A stretch of DNA of 64,000 nucleotides, taken from NCBI RefSeq assembly GCF_017814975.1, contig NZ_JAGIQA010000005.1, forward strand, positions 124,001 to 188,000, read 5' to 3'. The notes below the pieces were generated by a model, which had not been told where the DNA came from, searched no databases, and saw only the letters and a list, made by a program, of their open reading frames with translations. Within the stretch, counting starts at the first letter, position 1. Each line of letters starts with the position of its first letter. Positions 34,719 to 43,707 of this stretch are shown one piece after another. The position numbers were made by a program, and so were the translations under genes. The DNA comes from Cupriavidus consociatus (GTDB taxonomy: Bacteria; Pseudomonadota; Gammaproteobacteria; Burkholderiales; Burkholderiaceae).

Positions 34719-35546
34719 ATGCCTCAGCTACCGCTTATCGAACCCAATACCGCCCTGTTTCTCGACTTCGACGGCACGCTGGCCGACCTCGCGCCGCGGC
34801 CCGAACTGGTGCAGGTAGAATCTGAACTGGTCGGCACGCTGCGAACGCTGTACCAGCGGCTGGACGGAGCGCTCGCCGTCATCTCCGGCAGGCCGATCCT
34901 CGAGCTGGACCACTTCCTGCAGCCCTTGCAACTGCCTGCGGCCGGGATACACGGCGCCGAATTCCGCACCGATGGCGGCATGGTGTCCAAGACACCAGCG
35001 CCCGCCCTCGAGCCCCTGATCCCACACCTTGAAGCGCTGGTGCACGCCTATCCGGCGTTGCGGCTGGAGCGCAAGTCCGTTGCCGTTGCCATCCACTACC
35101 GCCAGGCCCCCGAGCTGGCCGGCCTCGTCGATGCCGCGGTCACTGACGTATTGCGCCACGCCGTCGGGCTGGAAGCGCTGCCCGGCAAGATGGTGGTAGA
35201 GATCAAGCCCGCCGGTGTCGACAAGGGCGATGCCATCGCCGCCTTCATGAAATCGGCGCCGTTCTGCGACCGCACGCCGCTGTTTGCCGGCGACGACATG
35301 ACCGACGAGCCCGGCTTTGCCGCCGTGCGCAAGCTCGGCGGGCTGGGCGTGCTGGTGGGCCGGCGCGAGACCGTGGCCGGCATCTGCGTGGAAGGGCCCG
35401 CTGCGCTGCGCAGCTGGCTGCATCGGTCGGCACGGGCGCTGGATCAATTCGCGCGCGCCGCCGGCCAGCCCGGCGCCGCGCCGCACGAGGCCGAGCCAGG
35501 CCGCGAAGGCGCACCGCGCCACAACCCGCATCCGACAGCATCCTGA
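34719..35546 (+). CDS. otsB: Trehalose-6-phosphate phosphatase OtsB
   Basis: 275-aa HAD-superfamily phosphatase that removes the phosphate from trehalose 6-phosphate. Motif I is FLDFDGTLAD with Asp16 and Asp18, motif II is in AVISGRP, and motif IV is GDDMTDE (Asp192, Asp193, Asp196). A Pro/Ala-rich C-terminal tail of about 30 residues is extra. Start ATG 34719 gives the normal N-terminus; the frame is open to 34650. Followed 13 bases later by the GH15 gene and then otsA, forming a trehalose operon. Confidence 0.96.
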   Translation: MPQLPLIEPNTALFLDFDGTLADLAPRPELVQVESELVGTLRTLYQRLDGALAVISGRPILELDHFLQPLQLPAAGIHGAEFRTDGGMVSKTPAPALEPLIPHLEALVHAYPALRLERKSVAVAIHYRQAPELAGLVDAAVTDVLRHAVGLEALPGKMVVEIKPAGVDKGDAIAAFMKSAPFCDRTPLFAGDDMTDEPGFAAVRKLGGLGVLVGRRETVAGICVEGPAALRSWLHRSARALDQFARAAGQPGAAPHEAEPGREGAPRHNPHPTAS

Positions 35547-35559
35547 GGGAGGTATTGCT

Positions 35560-37425
35560 GTGACCAATACGAGCAGCCCCAGCGAGCTGGGCAAGCCGCC
35601 GAGCGAAGGCGTGAACAAGACCGTGGACGGCAGCAGCCGGTATGCCGAGCCGTCGCTGTCGCTGGGCATGATCGGCAATTGCGCGATCTCCGCGCTGGTG
35701 GACGGCCGCGGGCGCATCGTCTGGTCGTGCCTGCCGCGCTTTGACGGCGACCCGGTCTTCAACGCGCTGCTGGACACCAGCGAGAACGCGGGCCAGTTCT
35801 CTATCGAGATCGAGGATTTCCACAGTGCCAGGCAGTGGTACGAACCCAATACCGCAGTGCTGCGCACGCGGCTGACCGACATCCATGGCAACTGTCTGGA
35901 GATCACCGACTTCGCGCCGCGCTTCTTCCGGCTGGGCCGTTATTTCCGTCCGACCACGCTGATCCGGCGCATCCGCCCCGTGCGCGGCGCGCCGCGCGTG
36001 CGGGTGGTGGTGGCGCCGCGCTTCGAATGGGGTCGCAAGGCGCCGGAGATCACGCGCGGCAGCAGCCACGTGCGCTACATCGGTGAATCCATGACGCTGC
36101 GCATGACCACCGATGCGCCGCTGGCCTACGTGCTGTCGCACACGCCCTTCCTGGTCACGCGCGGGCACAACTTCATCCTGGGCCCCGACGAGACCCTGGC
36201 GCATGGCGTGGAAGAGATCGCGCGCGATTTCGAGCAGGAAACCACCGCCTACTGGCGCCTGTGGAGCCGCCGGCTGGCGGTGCCGCGCGAATGGCAGGAC
36301 GCGGTGATCCGCGCCGCCATCACGCTGAAGATGTCGCTGTACGAAGAGACCGGCGCCATTGTCGCGGCGATGACCACCAGCATTCCCGAGGCGCCGGGCA
36401 GCGGCCGCAACTGGGACTACCGCTTCTGCTGGCTGCGCGATGCGTTTTTCGTGGTGCGCGCGCTCAACAGCCTGTCCGAGGTCGGCACCATGGAAGACTA
36501 CCTGCGCTGGCTCTCCAACGTGGTGATGCAGTCGCAGGACGGGCATATCCAGCCGCTGTACGGCATCGGCCTGGAACGCGAGCTGCCCGAAAGCATGCTC
36601 GACCACCTGTCCGGCTACCGCGGCATGGGGCCGGTGCGGGTGGGCAACCAGGCGCAGGAACACTTCCAGCATGATGTCTACGGCAACGTGGTGCTGGGCG
36701 CGGCGCAGGCCTTCCATGACCACCGGCTGCTGCACCGCGGCGGCCCCGCCGAGTTCCACCGGCTGGAGGAGGTGGGCGAGCAGGCGGTGAAAGTCTTCGG
36801 CACGCCCGACGCCGGCATGTGGGAGTTGCGCACGCGCGCCCGCGTGCACACCTCGTCGGCGCTGATGAGCTGGGCCGCGTGCGACCGGCTGGCCAAGGTC
36901 GCCGAAAAGCTGCAGATCCCGACGCGCGCGGCGTACTGGCATGACCATGCCAACCGCATGAAGGAACAGATCCTGGCCGAGTCGTGGAGCGAATCGCGCC
37001 AGGCCTTTGCCGAAAGCTTCGGCGGGCGCGAGCTCGACGCCAGCGTGCTGCTGATGGCCGAGGTCAACTTCATCGATCCGCGCGATCCGCGCTTTATCGC
37101 CACGGTGAAGGCGCTGGAGACTTCGCTGTGCGACGGGCCGTATATGCGCCGCTACGAGGCGCCCGACGATTTCGGCAAGCCCGAGACCGCGTTCAATATC
37201 TGCACTTTCTGGCGCATCGACGCACTGGCGCGCATCGGCCGGCGCGAAGCGGCGCGCGAGATCTTCGAAGCGATGCTCGCCGCACGCAATCCGCTCGGCT
37301 TGCTGTCCGAGGACACCCATCCCGTGACCGGCGAGATGTGGGGCAATTTCCCGCAGACCTACTCGATGGTCGGACTGATCAATGGCGCGATGCGGTTGTC
37401 GGCGCCGTGGGACACGGTGATCTGA
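35560..37425 (+). CDS. Glycoside hydrolase family 15 protein, trehalase/glucoamylase-like
   Basis: 621-aa cytosolic protein. An N-terminal trehalase-like beta domain (about 35-230: SLGMIGNCAISALVDGRGRIVWSCLPRFDGDPVF) is followed by an (alpha/alpha)6 catalytic domain with GSGRNWDYRFCWLRDAFF and, further on, GMGPVRVGNQAQEHFQHDVYG. Related GH15 proteins are trehalases in actinobacteria, and its position between otsB and otsA fits trehalose turnover; glucan hydrolysis is the alternative. Start is GTG 35560 with GGGAGG about 8 bases upstream. No signal peptide. Confidence 0.92.
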   Translation: MTNTSSPSELGKPPSEGVNKTVDGSSRYAEPSLSLGMIGNCAISALVDGRGRIVWSCLPRFDGDPVFNALLDTSENAGQFSIEIEDFHSARQWYEPNTAVLRTRLTDIHGNCLEITDFAPRFFRLGRYFRPTTLIRRIRPVRGAPRVRVVVAPRFEWGRKAPEITRGSSHVRYIGESMTLRMTTDAPLAYVLSHTPFLVTRGHNFILGPDETLAHGVEEIARDFEQETTAYWRLWSRRLAVPREWQDAVIRAAITLKMSLYEETGAIVAAMTTSIPEAPGSGRNWDYRFCWLRDAFFVVRALNSLSEVGTMEDYLRWLSNVVMQSQDGHIQPLYGIGLERELPESMLDHLSGYRGMGPVRVGNQAQEHFQHDVYGNVVLGAAQAFHDHRLLHRGGPAEFHRLEEVGEQAVKVFGTPDAGMWELRTRARVHTSSALMSWAACDRLAKVAEKLQIPTRAAYWHDHANRMKEQILAESWSESRQAFAESFGGRELDASVLLMAEVNFIDPRDPRFIATVKALETSLCDGPYMRRYEAPDDFGKPETAFNICTFWRIDALARIGRREAAREIFEAMLAARNPLGLLSEDTHPVTGEMWGNFPQTYSMVGLINGAMRLSAPWDTVI

Positions 37426-37487
37426 TCCTAGCACCCGCGCTCCCGGCATCCCGCACGACAAGAACAAAGGAATCCAGAAAACAACAT

Positions 37488-38879
37488 ATGCCAAGACTTG
37501 TAGCGGTATCCAACCGTGTCGCAGATCCGCGCAACGTGGCCGCCGGCGGCCTCGCCGTGGCGCTTTCCGAAGCCTTGCGCCAGACCGGCGGGATGTGGTT
37601 TGGCTGGAGCGGCAAGGCGCTGGACTCCGCCCAGGGCGGCACCCCCGGCGAAGGCGAACTGCACCTGCAGCAGGCCGGCAATGTGACGCTGGCCACGGTG
37701 GACCTGAGCCGCGAAGACCACGACGCGTATTACCTTGGCTACAGCAACGGCGTGTTGTGGCCGGTGTTCCACTACCGGCTCGACCTCGCCGACTTCGATT
37801 CCAACTTCCTCAACGGCTACCGCCGGGTAAACCAGCTGTTTGCGCGCAAGCTGGCGCCGCTGCTCAAGCCCGACGACGTCATCTGGATCCACGACTACCA
37901 CCTGATCCCGCTGGCGTCCGAGTTGCGCGCGATCGGCTGCGGCCAGAAGATCGGCTTCTTCCTGCACGTGCCGCTGCCGCCGCCGCTGATCCTGGCAGCC
38001 ATTCCGCAGCATGAGTGGTTGATGCGCGCTCTGTTTGCGTACGACCTGCTCGGCTTCCAGAGCCACGCCGACGTGGAGCACTTTTCGCGCTACGTGCAGG
38101 CCGAAGCCCAGGCCGAGCCGATGGGCGAGCACCGCTACCGCGCCTTCCATCGCACGGTGCGGGCGCAGGCGTTCCCGATCGGGATCGACGTGGATGAGTT
38201 CATCACACTCGGCCGCGGCGAGGAAGCGCAGGAAACCTTCGAGATGATGTGCGCCCAGTACGCGCGCCGGCGGCTGCTGCTTGGCATCGACCGGCTCGAT
38301 TACTCCAAGGGCCTGCCGCAGCGGCTGAAAGCGTTCTACCGGCTGCTGGCGGAGTATCCGGAAAACCGGATGAGCGCCACGCTGGTGCAGATCGCCGCGC
38401 CGTCGCGCGAGTCGGTCGATGCCTATGTGGACCTGCGCAGCGCGATGGAGCAGTTGACTGGGGCGATCAATGGCGAGTTCGGCGAGCTGGACTGGATGCC
38501 GGTGCGGTATATCCATCGCACTACCGCGCGCAAGCGGCTGCCCGGGCTGTGCCGCGCGAGTCGCGTCGCATTGGTGACGCCGCTGCGAGACGGGATGAAC
38601 CTCGTGGCCAAGGAGTTTATTGCTGCGCAGGATCCGGAAGATCCGGGGGTGCTGGTGTTGTCGCGCTTTGCCGGGGCGGCCGAGCAGTTGAAGGAAGCGC
38701 TGCTGGTGAATCCCTACGATACCCGTGCGACTGCGCAGGCGATCCAGCAGGCGTTGCATATGCCGCTGGCCGAGCGCCAGTCGCGGCACCAGAAGCTGCT
38801 GGAACGGATCCGGGCGCAGGATGTGCACTGGTGGAGCAGTGAATTTCTGCGCGCGTTGTCTGAGACTGAGGGCGGGTGA
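37488..38879 (+). CDS. otsA: Trehalose-6-phosphate synthase OtsA
   Basis: 463-aa GT20 glycosyltransferase that forms trehalose 6-phosphate from UDP-glucose and glucose 6-phosphate. Conserved parts are RLVAVSNRV at the N-terminus, GGLAVAL, WIHDYHLIPLA, GFFLHVPLP, GIDRLDYSKGLPQRL (donor-binding Arg/Lys), and TPLRDGMNLVAKEF near the C-terminus. Start ATG 37488 follows AAAGGAATCC at a suitable distance and matches OtsA N-termini. The stop overlaps the open frame of phhB only in the untranslated extension. Confidence 0.97.
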   Translation: MPRLVAVSNRVADPRNVAAGGLAVALSEALRQTGGMWFGWSGKALDSAQGGTPGEGELHLQQAGNVTLATVDLSREDHDAYYLGYSNGVLWPVFHYRLDLADFDSNFLNGYRRVNQLFARKLAPLLKPDDVIWIHDYHLIPLASELRAIGCGQKIGFFLHVPLPPPLILAAIPQHEWLMRALFAYDLLGFQSHADVEHFSRYVQAEAQAEPMGEHRYRAFHRTVRAQAFPIGIDVDEFITLGRGEEAQETFEMMCAQYARRRLLLGIDRLDYSKGLPQRLKAFYRLLAEYPENRMSATLVQIAAPSRESVDAYVDLRSAMEQLTGAINGEFGELDWMPVRYIHRTTARKRLPGLCRASRVALVTPLRDGMNLVAKEFIAAQDPEDPGVLVLSRFAGAAEQLKEALLVNPYDTRATAQAIQQALHMPLAERQSRHQKLLERIRAQDVHWWSSEFLRALSETEGG

Positions 38880-38920
38880 GGTTTTTCTTCTGCTTGCCCG
38901 CCAGTCGGGGAGTGGGGACT

Positions 38921-39256
38921 ATGAGTGAAGATCTGGCATCGCAAACTTGCACGCCGTGCCGCGGCGGGGTGCCGCCGTTGACGCCTGACGAGGCTGAGGC
39001 GTTATTGCCGCAGGCACCGGGATGGGATTTGGTGGATGGGGCTACGCGGTTGGAGAGGCGGTTTGCTTTTCCCAATTTTGCCGAGGCGCTGGCGTTTGTT
39101 GCTCGCGTTGGTCAGCTGGCGGAAGAGCAGGGGCATCATCCGGAGATCAGTTTTGGGTGGGGGCATGCCACGGTTTCCTGGCGGACCAAGAAGATCAAAG
39201 GGCTGCATCGGAATGATTTCATTATGGCGGTGAAGACGGGGGAATTGGTGGGGTAG
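38921..39256 (+). CDS. phhB: Pterin-4a-carbinolamine dehydratase
   Basis: 111-aa enzyme that dehydrates 4a-hydroxytetrahydropterin, recycling the pterin cofactor of aromatic amino-acid hydroxylases. Active-site pair HHPE (EEQGHHPEISFGW) and C-terminal KGLHRNDFIMA are clear. The third His of the mammalian enzyme (in STHECAG) is replaced by Lys in RTKKIKGLH, a variant that I believe is common in bacterial members. The N-terminal CTPCRGGVPPLT is the usual bacterial lead-in. No phhA is adjacent. ATG 38921 has a G-rich ribosome site just upstream; the earlier ATG at 38876 overlaps otsA and is less likely. Confidence 0.93.
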   Translation: MSEDLASQTCTPCRGGVPPLTPDEAEALLPQAPGWDLVDGATRLERRFAFPNFAEALAFVARVGQLAEEQGHHPEISFGWGHATVSWRTKKIKGLHRNDFIMAVKTGELVG

Positions 39257-39270
39257 AGTTTGTTGCCGCA

Positions 39271-39303
39271 GGCACAGACACAGACACAGGCACAGACACA
39301 GAG
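39271..39303. repeat. Short CAGACA/CAGGCA microsatellite
   Basis: GGCACAGACACAGACACAGG followed by CACAGACACAGAGGC gives about five imperfect 6-bp units between phhB and mocA (convergent genes). Confidence 0.8.
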
Positions 39304-39313
39304 GCAAAAAAAC

Positions 39314-39919
39314 TCACCCCATATCCCCCGGCGTATCAATATCCCTAAACGCCCCCTCATCCTCAGTCAATATCCGCGTCACCGGCTTCCCCTGAAGAAA
39401 ACCCCGCGCCCCTTCATCCCCATCGAGCTTCAGCAGATCGTCCCGCCAGGCGGCACCAAAGCCCACGGGATGCCCGCGCTGGCCATCGCGCCATGGCGCG
39501 GCAATCGTTTCAGGGGTGGTGATCGTCAGCGCCACCGCCCGTACCAGTTCCAACGGCAGCCAAGGCATATCGGCAAGCGCAACCACCCATCCCCGCGCAT
39601 CAGGCGTCGCCGCCACCGCCGCGCGCAGCGCGGCCCCCATGCCCTGCTCGGCGTCGGCCGATTCGAGCACACGGCACCCCCCGCGCCTGAGCTCTTCCGC
39701 CAGCGCGGGATTTCCCGGCCGGATCACCGCAATCGAATCCGGCAACGCCGCCGCCAACGTACGCGCACTGCGCCAGGCAACCGTGCGCCCACCGGGCAAC
39801 ACTTCAAGCAGCTTGTTCCGCGTGCCGGAAGCATCGAACCGTCGGCCAAAACCCGCTGCGAGCAAAATCCCGGTAGGCAGGTCGGTGCGAAGCAAGGGAG
39901 CATTGGGGGCGGCAGTCAT
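39314..39919 (-). CDS. MocA-like nucleotidyltransferase for molybdenum cofactor
   Basis: About 201-aa cytosolic protein of the MobA/MocA NTP-transferase fold: GILLAAGFGRRFDASG at the N-terminus, LADMPWLPLE (metal-binding Asp) and GHPVGFGAAW. In this family MocA adds CMP to molybdopterin-Mo, giving the MCD cofactor used by xanthine oxidase-type enzymes; the adjacent CODH-like operon is a likely client. A GTG at 39928 three codons upstream is an alternative start. Last gene of the operon, 23 bases after xdhC. Confidence 0.88.
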   Translation of the reverse strand: MTAAPNAPLLRTDLPTGILLAAGFGRRFDASGTRNKLLEVLPGGRTVAWRSARTLAAALPDSIAVIRPGNPALAEELRRGGCRVLESADAEQGMGAALRAAVAATPDARGWVVALADMPWLPLELVRAVALTITTPETIAAPWRDGQRGHPVGFGAAWRDDLLKLDGDEGARGFLQGKPVTRILTEDEGAFRDIDTPGDMG

Positions 39920-39942
39920 GGCGGGCACTCGGCTATCACGCG

Positions 39943-40983
39943 TCAGGTCGACGGACCAGGGGAAACATCGCAGCTGCTGCCGGTGCTGGCCGCCATCTCG
40001 CGCGCGGCCTTGGCGCCTTCCACCTGCAGGATGTCCGGCAGCGACACATGGTTCTTGGCCGCGACCACTTCGGCCAGAATCGAGATGGCGATTTCCGGCG
40101 GCGTACGACTGCCAATATAGATGCCAACCGGCCCATGCAGCCGTGCCAGCTGCAGTTCGGTCAGATCGAATTCCTTCAGCCGCTCGCGCCGCGTCTGGTT
40201 GTTGCGGCGAGAGCCCAGCGCGCCCACATAGAAGGCGCTGGTGCGCAGCGCTTCCATCAGCGCCAGGTCATCCAGCTTGGGATCGTGCGTCAGCGCGATC
40301 ACTGCGCAGCGCTCGTCCAGCTTCATGTCCATCACGGTGTCGTCCGGCATGGTGCGCACCATGGTCACGCCGGGGATGTCCCAGGTTTCCGTGTATTCCT
40401 CGCGCGGATCGCACACGGTGACCTGGAAGCCCAGCCCGACGGCGATCTGGCACAGGTACTTGGACAATTGTCCCGCGCCGATCACCAGCATGCGGTAGCG
40501 TGGGCCGTGGATGGTCAGAAGCGTCTTGCCGTCGAAGACCAGCCCGTCGGTGGCACTGGCCGGCCCGAGCGTGGCCACGCCCGTAGCCATGTCAAGCGTA
40601 CGTGCGACCAGCCGGCCGTTTTCCACGGCGTCGAGCAATTCGGCAATGCCGCTGGCCGGCTTGAGCGGCTCGGTGACCAGTTCGATGGTGCCGCCACACG
40701 GCAGCCCGAAGCGGTGGGCTTCTTCCGCGCTGATGCCGTATTTGATGGCCTCGGGCTGGTCCGACGTGATGCCTTGCCGGCGCACGCGGTCGATGATGTC
40801 GTCTTCGATGCAGCCGCCCGAGACCGAGCCGACCACCAGGCCATCATCACGCACCGCCAGCATCGCGCCCTCAGGGCGGGGCGACGAGCCCCAGGTGCGC
40901 ACTACCGTGACCAGCAGCACGCGATGGCCCTGCTGCTGCCAGTGCACGCTGTTCTTCAGGACTTCGAGATCCACGCTGTCCAT
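39943..40983 (-). CDS. XdhC-family molybdenum hydroxylase maturation factor
   Basis: 346-aa protein of the XdhC/CoxI family, which binds the molybdenum cofactor and inserts it, after sulfuration, into xanthine oxidase-type enzymes. The N-terminal domain has RTWGSSPRPEGAMLAVRDDG and GSVSGGCIEDDI. A Rossmann-like C-terminal domain begins at VIGAGQLSKYLCQIAVGLG and continues with YVGALGSRRNNQTRRERL. It overlaps the coxG-like gene by 28 bases, indicating tight coupling. Confidence 0.95.
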   Translation of the reverse strand: MDSVDLEVLKNSVHWQQQGHRVLLVTVVRTWGSSPRPEGAMLAVRDDGLVVGSVSGGCIEDDIIDRVRRQGITSDQPEAIKYGISAEEAHRFGLPCGGTIELVTEPLKPASGIAELLDAVENGRLVARTLDMATGVATLGPASATDGLVFDGKTLLTIHGPRYRMLVIGAGQLSKYLCQIAVGLGFQVTVCDPREEYTETWDIPGVTMVRTMPDDTVMDMKLDERCAVIALTHDPKLDDLALMEALRTSAFYVGALGSRRNNQTRRERLKEFDLTELQLARLHGPVGIYIGSRTPPEIAISILAEVVAAKNHVSLPDILQVEGAKAAREMAASTGSSCDVSPGPST

Positions 40984-41513
40984 GATCGTTTCCGCTTCGG
41001 TTCCTCTGTCTGTTCATTCTCGCCAGCGGCTGCGGCGGGGGCGCCCTCGGCCGCTGGCGCTTCTTGTGTGGTGTCCGGTGTGACCGCCTCAGTGAAGCGC
41101 GCAAAGAAGGTATCCGCCAGCTTGCGCGCCGCGGCGTCCACCAGCCGCGAGCCGATCTGTGCGATCTTGCCCCCCACATGGGCGTCGACGGTGTACGTCA
41201 GCACGGTCTCGTCGCCGTCGGGCTCCAGCTTGACGCGGGCCGTACCCTTGCCGAATCCGGCCGCGCCACCCTGGCCGTCGAAGCGGATGGTGTAGCTGTC
41301 CGGGGCCTGGATGTCTTCCAGCGCCATGCGGCCCTTGAAGCGCGCCTTGACCGGGCCCACCGCGGCCGTCATGGCCACCTGGTAGGCGTTGTCGCCGTCG
41401 GGCTCGATACTCTCACATCCCGGGATGCATTGCTTGAGCAGCGCGGTATCGTTGAGCGCTTCCCATGCCACCTGCTGCGGAATCGGCAGGCGCTGGCTCT
41501 GGTTCATTTCCAT
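40956..41513 (-). CDS. coxG: CoxG-like SRPBCC-domain protein
   Basis: 185-aa protein of the carbon monoxide dehydrogenase subunit G family (START/SRPBCC fold, about 1-145): LPIPQQVAWEALNDTALLKQCIPGCESIE, VGPVKARFKGRMALEDI, VDAHVGGKIAQIGSRLVDAAARKLADTFFARF. In Oligotropha, CoxG recruits CODH to the membrane; the C-terminal tail here is Ala/Glu-rich and ends in a Trp-containing basic segment (KRKRSWTAWISKS) that could contact membrane. It overlaps coxE by 10 bases and xdhC by 28. A second ATG two codons in is an equally plausible start. Confidence 0.93.
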   Translation of the reverse strand: MEMNQSQRLPIPQQVAWEALNDTALLKQCIPGCESIEPDGDNAYQVAMTAAVGPVKARFKGRMALEDIQAPDSYTIRFDGQGGAAGFGKGTARVKLEPDGDETVLTYTVDAHVGGKIAQIGSRLVDAAARKLADTFFARFTEAVTPDTTQEAPAAEGAPAAAAGENEQTEEPKRKRSWTAWISKS

Positions 41514-42760
41514 GGCGGGGCTTCCTTTCTTGGTGGGTTGGGGGCGCCGGCCCGCGCGGGGCCGCCCTGGTCGGACAGCAGCGATTCGAGCGCCAGCAGG
41601 CTGTCCAGGTTATGCGCGGGACGCAAGGCGTCGACATGCGGCAGGATCGCCTGCACGCCGCGCGCCTGCGGCGTGAATCCAGGGTAGCGCAGCAGCGGGT
41701 TGAGCCAGACGATGCGGTGCGCAAAGCGGCGCAAGCGAGCCATTTCGTCGCCGAGCAGGTCGATATGCTCGTGGTCGAGGCCGTCGGTGACCAGCAGCAC
41801 GGTGGCGCGCCCGGACAGCGTGCGGCGCGCCCAGTGGCGGTTGAAGTTCGCCAGCGCGGCGCCGATGCGGGTGCCGCCGGCCCAGTCGCGCACCTGGCCT
41901 GCGATCATGGTGACGGCTTCGTCGGGGTCGCGTTCGCGCAGCGAGCGGGTGATGTTGGTCAGCCGGGTGCCGAACAGGAACACCGACAGCCGCTCGCGCG
42001 ACTGCATCAGCGCATGGCAGAAGTACAGCACCGCGCGCGAGTACTGGCTCATCGAGCCGGAGATGTCGAGCAGCAGCACCAGCGGCGGCTTGCGCTCGGC
42101 GTGCTTGCGGAATTTCCAGCGCAGCCATTCTCCGTGCTGTCGCACCGCCAGGCGCGCGCTGGCGCGCAGGTCGGCGTGCGTGCCGCAGGTGGCGGCGCGC
42201 AGCCTGCGCGTGCGCTGCAGTGCAAGGTGCGTGCGCCGGGTGCGTACCAGGTGCTGCAGCGCACGCCATTCCTGCGCGGTCAGGGTTTCGAAGTCGCGCT
42301 GCGCCAGGCGTTCCTGGTCGGAGAAGGTCAGCGGCACGTGGATGCGTTCCGCCTCGGCCTGCGCCGGGCGCGATGGCATTTCCGGCTGGCGCGCGGCCAG
42401 CGCGTCGGCGAGCCGGTTGCTGCGCCTGGGCGGCGGCGCCCCCGCGTCGACGCGCGGCAGCAGCAGCGCGCGCAGCTTGCCTTCCCAGTCGGGGTCGCGC
42501 CAGAACAGGTCGAAGGCGGCGTCGAACAGCGGCCGCTGGTCGGGGCCGGACAGCACCAGCGCCGCCAGCGCGGCGCGCACGTCGTCGCGCCGGCCGATGT
42601 CGACCAGGCGCAGCGCGGTCAGTGCATCGACAGCGTGCGCCGGCGACAGGGCGAAGCCGCCGTCGCGCAGCAGCCGCATGAAATGGGTGACGTTGCGCGC
42701 CAGCACCGGCAGTCCTGCTTGCGGACCGCCGCTGCGCACCGCGGCGTGCAGCATGGGCAC
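41504..42760 (-). CDS. coxE: CoxE-like von Willebrand A protein
   Basis: 418-aa cytosolic protein. The C-terminal VWA domain has an intact MIDAS: LLLDISGSMSQYSRA, later GGTRIGAALANF and VTDGLDHE. The N-terminal half is Arg-rich and helical. In Oligotropha, CoxD and CoxE work together to build the Mo/Cu active site of CO dehydrogenase. Here they are three bases apart and in the usual order. In form II-type operons the role is probably general maturation. Confidence 0.92.
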   Translation of the reverse strand: MPMLHAAVRSGGPQAGLPVLARNVTHFMRLLRDGGFALSPAHAVDALTALRLVDIGRRDDVRAALAALVLSGPDQRPLFDAAFDLFWRDPDWEGKLRALLLPRVDAGAPPPRRSNRLADALAARQPEMPSRPAQAEAERIHVPLTFSDQERLAQRDFETLTAQEWRALQHLVRTRRTHLALQRTRRLRAATCGTHADLRASARLAVRQHGEWLRWKFRKHAERKPPLVLLLDISGSMSQYSRAVLYFCHALMQSRERLSVFLFGTRLTNITRSLRERDPDEAVTMIAGQVRDWAGGTRIGAALANFNRHWARRTLSGRATVLLVTDGLDHEHIDLLGDEMARLRRFAHRIVWLNPLLRYPGFTPQARGVQAILPHVDALRPAHNLDSLLALESLLSDQGGPARAGAPNPPRKEAPPWK

Positions 42761-42763
42761 GGT

Positions 42764-43660
42764 TCAGCCTCCCGGCGCGGCGCCTGCCAGCAGTTCCGCC
42801 ACGGTGGGGCCGTCGACGCGCGCCAGGTCGTCCTGGTACTTGAGCAGCACGCCGAGCGTGTCGCGCACCGATTGCGGGTCGAGTTCGGTCACGCCCAGCG
42901 CCGCCAGCGCGCGGCACCAGTCGATGGCTTCGGCGATGCCGGGCGCCTTGAACAGGTCGATGCCGCGCAGCCGGTGCACGAAGTCGATTGCCTGCGCCTG
43001 CAGCGCGGCGGCAGCCTCGGTCGCGCGCGCGGCGACGATCTGCAGTTCGCGGTCGCGCTCGGGATAGCCCACCCACTGGTACAGGCAACGGCGCTTGAGC
43101 GCGTCGTGGACCTCGCGTGTGCGGTTGGAGGTGATCACGATCAGCGGGGGCCGCTCCGCGCGGATCACGCCGATTTCGGGAATCGAAACCTGGAATTCGG
43201 ACAGCACCTCAAGCAGAAAGGCCTCGAACGGTTCGTCGGCGCGGTCGATCTCGTCGATCAGCAGCACGCGCGGCACGCCCGGTGCGGCGGGGTCGGGCAG
43301 CAGCGACTCCAGCAGCGGGCGCTTGAGCAGGTAGTCGTCGTGGTACAGCGATTGCGCCTCGGGCCGCTCGCCGCGGGCTTCGGCCAGGCGCAGCGCCATG
43401 ATCTGGCGCGGATAGTCCCATTCATACAGCGCGCTCGCGGCATCGAGTCCTTCATAGCACTGCAGCCGCAGCAGCCGCGTGCCGAGCACGCCTGCCATCG
43501 CCTGCGCCAGCGCGGTCTTGCCGACGCCGGGCTCGCCTTCGAGGAACAGCGGGCGCTGCATGCGCAGGGCAAGGTAGAGCACCGTGGCGGTCTCGCGGTC
43601 GGCGAAGTATTGCTGGTGTTCGAGCTGTACAAGGGTGTGGTCGATGGAGGTGGGGAGCAT
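42764..43660 (-). CDS. coxD: CoxD-like MoxR-family AAA+ ATPase
   Basis: 298-aa ATPase: Walker A GEPGVGKTALAQAMA at about 43-50, Walker B VLLIDEIDRADEPFEAFLLE, sensor SNRTREVHDALKRRC. MoxR ATPases act as chaperones with VWA partners, here the CoxE-like protein. Start ATG 43660 is chosen because the longer frame to 43741 reads through the dispersed palindrome, which gives a spurious N-terminus (PLPQRGRG). Preceded by the palindrome in a 102-base gap from coxM. Confidence 0.94.
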   Translation of the reverse strand: MLPTSIDHTLVQLEHQQYFADRETATVLYLALRMQRPLFLEGEPGVGKTALAQAMAGVLGTRLLRLQCYEGLDAASALYEWDYPRQIMALRLAEARGERPEAQSLYHDDYLLKRPLLESLLPDPAAPGVPRVLLIDEIDRADEPFEAFLLEVLSEFQVSIPEIGVIRAERPPLIVITSNRTREVHDALKRRCLYQWVGYPERDRELQIVAARATEAAAALQAQAIDFVHRLRGIDLFKAPGIAEAIDWCRALAALGVTELDPQSVRDTLGVLLKYQDDLARVDGPTVAELLAGAAPGG

Positions 43661-43707
43661 GGGGCGATCTTGTTTGCCGACGCAACCAAACGCGCCGTCG
43701 GTTTGCA

